Below are positions 1 to 8,600 of a stretch of 64,000 nucleotides of DNA, piece by piece. The stretch is from the NCBI RefSeq assembly GCF_901933205.1, contig NC_044596.1, forward strand, positions 5,364,104 through 5,428,103, written 5' to 3'. The translations under genes and the position numbers were made by a program. Source of the DNA: Camarhynchus parvulus. Taxonomy: Eukaryota > Chordata > Aves > Passeriformes > Thraupidae. The first letter of the stretch is position 1. The number at the start of each line of letters is the position of its first letter. The notes under the pieces were generated by a model. The model saw only the letters and a list, made by a program, of their open reading frames with translations, did no database searches and was not told the DNA's origin.

Positions 1-602
1 CCTCAGCTGGAGGTTTCGTGCCCCAAATGCTGGGGGTGGAGCTGGAAATAAGCTGAAAACACCGCGAGGAGGGGAACAGTGAGCTCCAGGCTGTCCTTGG
101 CTGCGGTGAAACACCTGAGAATTTGCCAGGAGGAGCTGGAGACTCCCCAGGCTCCCCTGTGCCCGGCTTGAGTGCTCTGGGGGAAGCTGTTCCACTGCTC
201 CCTGCCTCTCCCATGCAGCTGGGGGCTCTTGGAGCCGTGGTGCTGCTGGGCCGGTGTCCCAGGGAACCTGGCTGGGGACCCTTCCTGTGTGGTTACCCCA
301 ACAGGCAGCATTACATCATCCAGCCGTTCCAGTGTCATGGGGGAGAGAACTGAGAAGTGAAATCCACAGGCTGAGTTAAAGACAGGACTGAAAAGGAAGG
401 GGGAATAGTAGTGGTAAAAGAGTTCGAATACACAGAATTTAGTGCTGCACGCTGAGTGGTGGCCCCGTGCAGGCTCCTCGCTGCAAAGTCCTTGACTGAG
501 TGTAAACAGTGCTCGGCAGCGGCTGCTATCAACTAGCCCGGGCTTGTCCTCCGCCCCAAACACTTCCCCGGTTATGGGGGGAGAACGATCCCAGCCGGAC
601 CC
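1..602. other. No recognisable gene
   Basis: I see no coding exon here. A long minus-strand open frame (about 278 codons, 3-839) overlaps it, but its composition is low-complexity, it matches no family I know, and it runs across the promoter and first exon of the makorin-like gene. It is best read as chance openness in GC-rich DNA. Confidence 0.5.
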
Positions 603-609
603 ATAAATA
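603..609 (+). promoter_or_regulatory. TATA-like box upstream of the makorin-like gene
   Basis: ATAAATA sits 58 nt upstream of the chosen first start codon (667). This spacing suits a transcription start near 630-640 and a very short 5' UTR. The sequence match is direct; promoter use is inferred. Confidence 0.4.
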
Positions 610-666
610 CCGCTGGGAGGTGGCCCAGCCCTCTTCGCTGCTGGGGGAGAGATGGAGGTAGGCTCG

Positions 667-3110
667 ATGATGGCATCTGGGCTGTTAAGGACCGAGGCAA
701 GCTCTCTGAGACCCCCGTGCAGGTAAAGGCTTGAGGATGGGGTGCCTGGGAGCAGCTTTTGGGGGAGACAGGCTGGAGATGGGGCCCCTCGCTGTGGGGG
801 TAGGGGGTGGGTTGGGATGGCCTTGATCCCCCTCCCCATTTCCCCATCCCCTCCGGAGCTGGGGTGGGCAGCAGCACTCCAGCCAGGCCTCCCGTTCCTG
901 CCAGCCCCAAGCCAAGGGCTCCCACCCTTCTCCCTGCCCCAGCCCTCGGCACCCCTGCTCCTCCAGTCCCTGTCCTGGGCTTCCTTTGCTCAGCAATTAG
1001 CAGAAGATTAGGCTGGATGGGGCTGGGAGGACCCCCTGGCTCTGCCCTTGGTGAGGGCTCCCAGACACCAGCCAGGGGGGCTGGGAAATAAATCCCCCCC
1101 CAAACAAAGCTGGTACCGGGGTGGGGGGGATGCTAGGGCAGGACTGGAGCAGGGGCTGAGCCCATCCACACTGCTCCCCTGGCTAACAGGAATTTTGCCC
1201 GTGGATCCTGCCGGTGGGGCCAGAGCTGCCGTTTCTCACACGACAGAGAATCAGCCCGGGTGTGCAGGTACTTTCAGCGTGGGTTCTGCCGTTATGGAGA
1301 GCAGTGCAGGTGAGGAAGGGCTGTGATGCCATGAGGACGGGCTGGGAGCCTTAGAGGAGTCCTGCTGAACTGATGGAACCCTCTGTCTCTGTCCCTGGGC
1401 TCCTCCAGCTACCAGCACATCCAGGAGGAGCCAGTACCAGTAGGGACCCAATATGGTCTGATGCCTCACTGCCACTGTGGCCAGGAGCCTGGCACTGAGC
1501 CCACAGCCATGGACCAGGACCAGAGGGAAGCCCAGTGCACCACAGCCTGCAGCATGACATGTGTGGCCTTCAAGTTCCCCAAAGTGGAGGTAGAAGTGGA
1601 AGAGAAAGACAAGAAGAACATCCCAGCAGTTGGTAACATCCCCCGTGGGGCCATCAGTGGAGAATTTGTCCCCACAAAATCTCGAGGTGCCTCAGGTAGG
1701 TGCTAGGCTGCCCAGGGGACCAGTGGGGTGACACTGGGGTGGTTATGGTGAAGTGGTCTGTGCATGTTTCTGCCTATGACCAAGCCTAGGCCAAGCTGGG
1801 CTGTGGAGGGCTCTGCAGTGTCAGGACTGTCACCGCTGAAGCTGCACGCCCTGAGAAGCCCACCCAGCTCGCTGAGCTTTTCCCCTCTAAGAACTCTCCT
1901 CCTGCAGGCGTCCAGCCACACGGGCCAGCACTGGATCCAGACTCCTCTGACCCCAAAGAGGCAGTTTTGGAGACAGCAACACGGACTGACCCTGCAAAGG
2001 TGGATTTGGGGTCTCCTGTGGCCGGGTACTCCCTGTCACCCTGTGGTGCTCCCCGAGGCCAGGGCAGTGACAGAGCCAGGGGGTTCCATGCTGTGCTGCT
2101 CTGCTTGCAGGTCCCTGCAGAGCCAGCTGCTGAGGCAGCCCTGGTCACCACTGCAGCGCTGAGAGCCCGGAGTGAGGCTGTGGTGTGCGGCATCTGCATG
2201 GACAGGGTGTACGAGAAGGCGCTGCCCGAGGAGCGGCTCTTCGGGATCCTCCCGAACTGCAGCCACGCCTACTGCCTGGGCTGCATCCGCAGGTGGCGGC
2301 GCAGCCGCGCCTTCCAGAGCGCTGTCATAAAGTGAGTGGCCACGGGGACCTGGCAGGGTGGTCACCGTTCCCCCTTCTGTGCCCTGAAATTCTTCCTTGG
2401 GTCTGGTGATGGGGCTTTGGGATTGGAGCGATTTTGCTTTGGGAACAGGCGCTTCAGAGTGGTGATGGGTATGGGGGTGCTGGGTGAGGCCAGGGTGGGT
2501 GGTGAGCCCGTGCTCCCTGCTCCCTTCTTGGGACACCCAGCTGCACCCATCACCCTCATCCAGGGCCTGCCCAGAGTGCCGGATCCCCTCCAGCTACTAC
2601 ATCCCCCACAAATACTGGATCTCAGATGTGGCTGAGAAGGAGAAGCTCATCAGAGCCTTCAAGGCACGGACAGGGTGAGTGCGTGGCGCTGCTGCTGGTG
2701 GCAGGGCTGTGGGCTCCGTGCTGCTCTGAGAGCTACCCTCACAACTATGCTTGGCATCCCACAGGAAAATCAGGTGCAAATTCTTCCTGCGTGGCCACTG
2801 CCCGTTCAGATCAGAGTGCATCTACCTGCACGAGCTGCCTGCCAGCTGGCTGCGGTGGCACAGACAGCGCCAGCTGAGGATGCCCGTGGTAAGTGGGGTG
2901 GCACATCCCGAGGCTGGGCTGGGCACTGGGAGTGTGCCTCATCCTCCCTCCTCTGCTGCAGGTGTTCATCCCTTCTTCCTCTGACGAGAGCTCTGACGAG
3001 GAGGATGAGGAGCTCTCGCGTGCTTCGAGTGGGCCCTCACCCTGGCCATGCTGGAGACAGAATTTCCCCCACTCGATTTATGGCCACGAGATGCTTCTCA
3101 TCGACTTCAG
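667..3110 (+). CDS. Makorin-like E3 ubiquitin-protein ligase (partial, 3' end in gap)
   Basis: Predicted exons are 667-722, 1190-1309, 1409-1695, 1908-1999, 2111-2331, 2564-2674, 2765-2888 and 2962-3110; all join in phase with GT-AG borders. The protein (337 residues to the end of exon 7, then about 49 more) starts MMASGLL. It has two CCCH fingers of spacing C-x7-C-x5-C-x3-H, the first split across exons 1 and 2. A C3HC4 RING follows (CGIC ... [10 protein letters not shown] ... CPEC, exons 5-6), then a third CCCH ([19 protein letters not shown], exon 7). An acidic serine-rich tail ends near HEMLLIDF, like the makorin C-terminus. This finger order is diagnostic of makorins, RNA-binding E3 ligases. 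The makorin Cys-His motif between the fingers and the RING looks degenerate. Intron 4 (2000-2110, 111 nt) has no in-frame stop, so it could be retained. Start choice: 667 or 670 (ATGATG), because only this exon supplies the first finger Cys and the right phase. It is a divergent paralogue, so I give no symbol. The last exon(s) are in or beyond the N gap. Confidence 0.85.
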
Positions 3111-3610
3111 NNNNNNNNNNNNNNNNNNNNNNNNNNNNNNNNNNNNNNNNNNNNNNNNNNNNNNNNNNNNNNNNNNNNNNNNNNNNNNNNNNNNNNNNNN
3201 NNNNNNNNNNNNNNNNNNNNNNNNNNNNNNNNNNNNNNNNNNNNNNNNNNNNNNNNNNNNNNNNNNNNNNNNNNNNNNNNNNNNNNNNNNNNNNNNNNNN
3301 NNNNNNNNNNNNNNNNNNNNNNNNNNNNNNNNNNNNNNNNNNNNNNNNNNNNNNNNNNNNNNNNNNNNNNNNNNNNNNNNNNNNNNNNNNNNNNNNNNNN
3401 NNNNNNNNNNNNNNNNNNNNNNNNNNNNNNNNNNNNNNNNNNNNNNNNNNNNNNNNNNNNNNNNNNNNNNNNNNNNNNNNNNNNNNNNNNNNNNNNNNNN
3501 NNNNNNNNNNNNNNNNNNNNNNNNNNNNNNNNNNNNNNNNNNNNNNNNNNNNNNNNNNNNNNNNNNNNNNNNNNNNNNNNNNNNNNNNNNNNNNNNNNNN
3601 NNNNNNNNNN
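3111..3610. other. Assembly gap (500 N)
   Basis: Exactly 500 N, a typical placeholder for a gap of unknown length. It interrupts the last visible exon of the makorin-like gene. Confidence 0.99.
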
Positions 3611-4049
3611 TGTGTGTCCCACGGAGCAGCCCTGGGATGCCAGGACAGGGGGGCAGAGGCCACTGATGTGCCAGCTGGGGGGGAAGCTGGGGCTCCCTGC
3701 GAGGGTCTCCCACCTCCACTCCCCCGTTTTGTAAGCCCTGGGCTGCTCTCGCCCTGGCAGGAGGGGCAGAGCCTGGGCACAGCCTGCCCTGGGAGGTGCA
3801 GTTTGCAGGGCTGGAGGGGTCTGCAGCCCCCCAGGGGTCTCTGGGCATGGGGGCAGCAGCAGCTGCTGCCCGTGGGGCTGCAGGTGGAGCCCGAGCCGCT
3901 GTAAGCTCATTAGGGGAAGAAAGCGGCTTTAGGGGATGGGATGGATCTGAGCAAAGGGGTTGGGGCGCTGGGGGGATGGTGGGGCTGCTGAGAGGGGCGG
4001 GAGGGCCGGGGGTCCTGGGCAGCATCACCCAACCAGATCGTGCGGGGGC
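3611..4049. other. Post-gap sequence, possible 3' end of the makorin-like gene
   Basis: An open plus-strand frame leaves the gap and ends at a stop near 3904. It has no recognisable domain, and I cannot tell whether it is the makorin terminal exon, its 3' UTR or intergenic DNA. Confidence 0.3.
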
Positions 4050-4050
4050 T

Positions 4051-4248
4051 CCTCATCAGCCGCTCTGCTTTATTCTGGTGCTGAGCCCCCCATGGAAGCA
4101 CGGGGGATCCCCATCTGTCCCGGCTGCCCCCAGCCTGCCTGCAGGGTCTCCTCATCAGCCATCACGGTTTATTCTGGTGCTGAGCCCCCCATGGAAGCAC
4201 GGGGGGTTCCCCATCTGTCCCGGCTGCCCCCAGCCTGCCTGAGCCTCC
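4051..4248. repeat. Tandem duplication, 99-bp unit, two copies
   Basis: A unit starting CCTCATCAGCC at 4051 recurs at 4150 with few mismatches. Both copies contain a TTTATTCTGG core and a CCCATGGAAGCACGGGG segment. The high identity suggests a recent duplication. Confidence 0.85.
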
Positions 4249-4379
4249 TGCCGGGGGGATGCTGAGGCTCAGCTCTGCTGGCACAGGGTCACAGGAGGGG
4301 TCAGTCCTGGTCTTCCCCGGCTCTGCCACCTCCCGGAGCGGCTGCGGGACCTGGCAGAGCTTTCCTGGCCACCTGCAGC

Positions 4380-4607
4380 CCCCGCTGCCCGCCCCGGCCG
4401 GCGCGGGGAGCTCCCAGGCGCTCTCATGCATCTCCTTTAAAGGCCTTCTCTCCTCGGGCTCGGCCCCGGCAGCTCCGAGCGCCGCAGATGCGGCTGTTCT
4501 GCCCCGCGGGGAGCCCCGGAGCCCGATGGGGACCCGCCAGGGCTGAGCGCCAGCTCCGAGCTGCGTGCCAGCATCTGCCTCCGGCTGCTCGGGACGAGCT
4601 CAGGCAG
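4380..4607 (+). promoter_or_regulatory. CpG-rich promoter and candidate 5' UTR exon of the IRAG-like gene
   Basis: A CpG-dense stretch ends in a consensus splice donor (CAGGCAG|GTAATG, donor after 4607). It lies 1 kb upstream of the first coding exon of the IRAG-like gene, whose exon could start at an acceptor after 5612 (ACCATAG). A noncoding first exon is inferred from composition and the donor only. Confidence 0.4.
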
Positions 4608-4697
4608 GTAATGATGTCCGGGGAGCGTTCGAGCCGAGGGAAAGCCCGCTCTGGCTTCTCAGGGGGTTTCCTTGTGCTAAAGCAGCCGCGTGTCTCG

Positions 4698-4860
4698 TAT
4701 CTTTGCCATCCGGAACGCAAAGATAAGCAGCGAGTGTCGGCGAGGCCGTGGGATGGATTGAGCGCTTTGCAGCAGGGACCGGTGCTCGCTGCTGGCACGA
4801 GTTTGGGTGTTCCCCGCCGGCTGGAGGCCCTGAGCCCCCGGGTGGAGTTATCAGCGATAA
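4698..4860. promoter_or_regulatory. Candidate GATA-factor element with two inverted site pairs
   Basis: TATCTTTGC (4698-4706) and GCAAAGATA (4717-4725) form a perfect 9-bp inverted repeat of GATA sites. A second palindromic pair, TTATC-AGC-GATAA, lies at 4848-4860. Both are in the presumed first intron of the IRAG-like gene. Paired GATA sites fit haematopoietic control, but binding is inferred. Confidence 0.4.
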
Positions 4861-5632
4861 TTCCCGCTGTATAGGTGTGAAATGGGCTGGCTTTGAAAGG
4901 TGCCAAGCACTGTGTAAAAAGTACACCTTCGCCAGAGCTGAGCGGGCACGGGGAGATGCTGAGCTTGGCCGAGGCTTTGCACAGGCGCTTCAAGTAGTCC
5001 CTGCTCTCTGTCCCCCTAGATCTCTCCTGCTTCCCTGTCCTGGACAAAAAAATTCTCCTTCTGTCCCAAATCTGCATGTCCATGGGCACCGGGACAGTCC
5101 CGTCACCCTGGGCTGGGAGAGGGACTTTGTGAACTTCCTGCATCCTTCTGACTCTCTAAACATTGTACAACAGCTTAAATGGGTTCTCCAAGCTCCCTTA
5201 CATTTGGAAATCTTTTCTGTCTGTCTCTCTGGGAGCTCAGGGGCTGCCATGTCTGCAGCCTGGAGAGCAGGGGGATGCTGCAAATCCACCACCCCCAAGA
5301 AGCTGACCCACACCACAAGCCCCAAATGAGGGGAAGGAATGTGCCCTGGGGGAAGGAAATGGGGGTGGCAAGCAGGGAAGTCCCCCCTCTTGTATTGAAT
5401 TGAATTTCTCCTTTTCCTCGTCCCTTTCCCGCCCAAATCCCTCCAGCCCCCTCCCGAATCCCAGCGGGCCTCCCCACCTCTTTTCCCACAGCTGCCTCCA
5501 CGCTGAGCAGAGGAGCTCGAAGCTCCTGCTGGGTGAGAAAACGCTTTAAAAATATAACATTTAGAGGCGTTCTCCATCTGCGCGGCGGCTAATGCGGGTC
5601 TCTCACCATAGGTGAGCCGCTCCTGGAGCCAC

Positions 5633-8600
5633 ATGAAGCCGCTCGAAGGGAGCTCGCCGGGACAGGGGGAGGAGGAGGAGGCGCAGGGACCGGCCCAGGG
5701 GCGCCGGCGGCGGCAGCGGCACCGGCCGAGCTGCCGGCCCAGCCCCTCACCGCGGAGGTACGTGCGCTAAAACCTGCCCTGGAGGTTCTTGAAACGCCAG
5801 CAAGGATGGGACAGCGATGGCAGTGCCAGGCAAGGTGCACTGAGCATAGTTGTGGCACGGTAACTCCTGCTCTCAGGCTTGCTAGGAGGAGAGGGAGAAG
5901 CTCCGCTGCAGTCCTTTTCAGAGCCAGGGGGAAAAGTTTGGGGGCTCAAACCCTTTCCCAGTGGGGTTCAAACCCTCTCCCAGTTGGGTTCAAACCCTCT
6001 CCCAGTTGGGTGCTGGGCTCCCACACAGCAGCCCCTGTGACCTGCCCTCCCTGGTGGCCTCAGCATCAAGAAGCAGGGATGCTGCAGAGCTGCCAGACTT
6101 CCTGGCACCCAGGACAGGGTTTTGGGGTGATAAACCTGTCCCAGTGCACTTTTAGGGGTGCCTGCCATCCCCGTGGGGTGCTGTGAGATGGTGCCTGCCT
6201 GGGCTCCGGCTGTGTTGTGGTGCTGGAAGAGGCCGGCTCGCAGCGAGGTCCCCTTGGCAGCCGGAGCAGAAAAAAAAAAAAGCAAAAAGCCGTGCTGAGG
6301 CAAAGTACGGCAGTGGCTGTTGGTGACTCACTGCTGGCTGGAAACGGCCCCGGCGGGTCCTCTGTGGGGCTCTGCGGCGGCGGCAGGAGCGGAGGGGGCG
6401 GCTCGGGCACGGAGCAGGCAGTGGAGGATGCTCGGGAAGGAGCCAGGTCCGGAGCAGCCCCAGGAGGGAGCGGGGGGAGCGCGGGGGGTGGGATGCTGCC
6501 GATGCTTCCTGAGTTTCTTCAGGGTTTAGCCGGGATTCCCTCCACAGGGAGCAGCAGGCAGAGCTGTCCGGGCTCCCCACGTCTCCGGATGAAGGTAAGG
6601 GCAGCCCGGGTGGGGATGGGCTCACAAGGGTTGGGTTTTCCGCCCTCCCTGAGCAGCAGGAGAGTTCCCCTGCCTGCAATCCTTTCCAGCCCCGGGACCC
6701 CAATCCCATCCCCTGGATTTGCCTCACCAGCTGAACCCCACCCTCTGCACTGCATCCATTGCCCTCCTCCCCCTGCCCTGGCCCGGTTTGGCTGCAGCTC
6801 CCTGAATCCCACAGGGATATTTTGGGGGGTACCTGGCAGTCCCTTGGGAGCCTGCAGAAGTGCCAGTGGCAGTTTTGGGGGTCTCTCCTGAAGTGGTGTC
6901 AGGCTGGGGAGGGGTCCCTGCTGCCCAGCTCCCTTTCTGTCCCCAGGCAGGATGAGCAGCCCCCAGGGACACCCAGGTGGGGATTTGGCCAGGAGCGAGC
7001 AGAGCGTGGAGCAAGGCAGCGAGGTGAGAGGGAGGGGAGGGTGACAGCTGGGGACAAACCCTGCCTGGTTCCTCGGGCTCAGGCAGGCCCCCAGCCCCTC
7101 TGTGCTGCTCTTCTCGGGGTGCTGTGCAGAGAGGTTTGCCCCAGCATCACCTTTGTGCCTCTCAGGAGCCAGGCAGGGCCGTGCAGGAGCAGCCTGTGCA
7201 CCCTGGGGACAGTGACAGCACTAAAGGAGGTGGGTGAGTCCCCACCCCACATCCCACCTGGGTCCCCTTAGGGGAAGGTTTGGAGTAGCTGGGGACGAGC
7301 ATGAGAAGATGTTCTGATGGGGGTCATCTCCCCGGGGACATGGGCAAGGGGAGACTGGCCTGGGAGGAACCAAAGCCCCCCTGGTGCTGGGGTAAGGACT
7401 GGGAGGGTTCCAAACCATGGGCAGCACTCCCTGCTAGGACAGGAGGGCAGAGGGAGGAGGGAAGGCCGAGGGAAAGCCCTCATGTGTGGTCTCTTGTGGC
7501 CCCACTGCCATCCTGCAGATGCAGAAACCCCGGAGGAGCCGCTGCTGAGCCTCCCCAGTGAGCTCTCAGTGCTGGACAGGCTTGGCTTGCACAGGTAAGA
7601 CCAGCCAGCACCTGCATCCCTCTGGGGGCTACAGGACAGGGGGATCCAGGGCACAGCAGGGCTCAGAGATTGGACTTCCCTCCTTTTCCATTGCACAAGA
7701 GTTGCTGTCCACACAATGGGCACTTGGCTTCCCACTTCTCATGGTGGCTGGCACCCCTGGGAGCAGGGCAAGGGCATTTTCAGCCTGCAGCCCCCATGAT
7801 GCCCCCGTCCCTGACAGCACTTCTCTTTCTGCAGGGTGGCTCTGACCGAGCAGGATCTGGAGGTGAGGGCTGCTGGGGGCTGTGGGTGGGCTGGGGAAAG
7901 GGGACACAAGGACAGGGACACCGTGCTGGCTCACAGTGCCATGGCTGTGTCCTGCTCCTTCAGGCACCGCAGGGCCCTGGCAGCCACCTCCCAAACCCTT
8001 TCCCAGAGATGCTTTTGGCATTTGGAGGCAGCTGCATTTCCAGGAGTCTGTGCTCTGCGTGCCCAGCAATCCCACAAAGTGCTCTGCAGCTGCTGAAGGG
8101 CGCCCTTGGCCGGGGAGGCGCGGGAGCCTCGCTAATAAAAATCATTTCCCTGCGAGTGCCAGGGCTGAGTCAGGCTCAGCCATCAGCCAGGACCCAGCCA
8201 GGGGAGGGCTGGCGTCTGCCCGGCGTGTGCTCTTGCCAGGAGGGCTCAGGATTTTGTTATCAGCTGCCTGGGGGACGTTATCAGCTGTGTCTCCCTGGGC
8301 TGGCATCTCAGGGGACTGTCCCCAGCTTGCAGCAGCCTAAGGGTGCCGGGGCAAGGCAAGTGCTAAATTATCCAGCACTGCCCTGATGGTGGCACGCTGG
8401 GGGGTCTGTCTGTGCCTTGGGGACAGCAGCACATGGCCCTGGTGGCTTTTCTTCTGCCCCTGTGTCCCACCTCTCACCCTGCAGGCAGCCTTTGCCCACC
8501 TGGCCCTGGCTTTTCGCTGCGACGTGTTCACCCTGCAGCAACGGGTGCAGGTGGAGAGACGGGCGCGGGATGCAGCAGAGGAAAACATCCAGGAGGAGCT

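Noticed and set aside
3..839. 278-codon minus-strand open frame at the left edge
   Set aside because: No domain or family resemblance, low-complexity Pro/Ser/Gly composition, and overlap with the TATA-like box and first exon of the makorin-like gene.
2675..4028. Long open frames spanning the N gap on both strands
   Set aside because: They are open only because the 500 N contain no stop codons.
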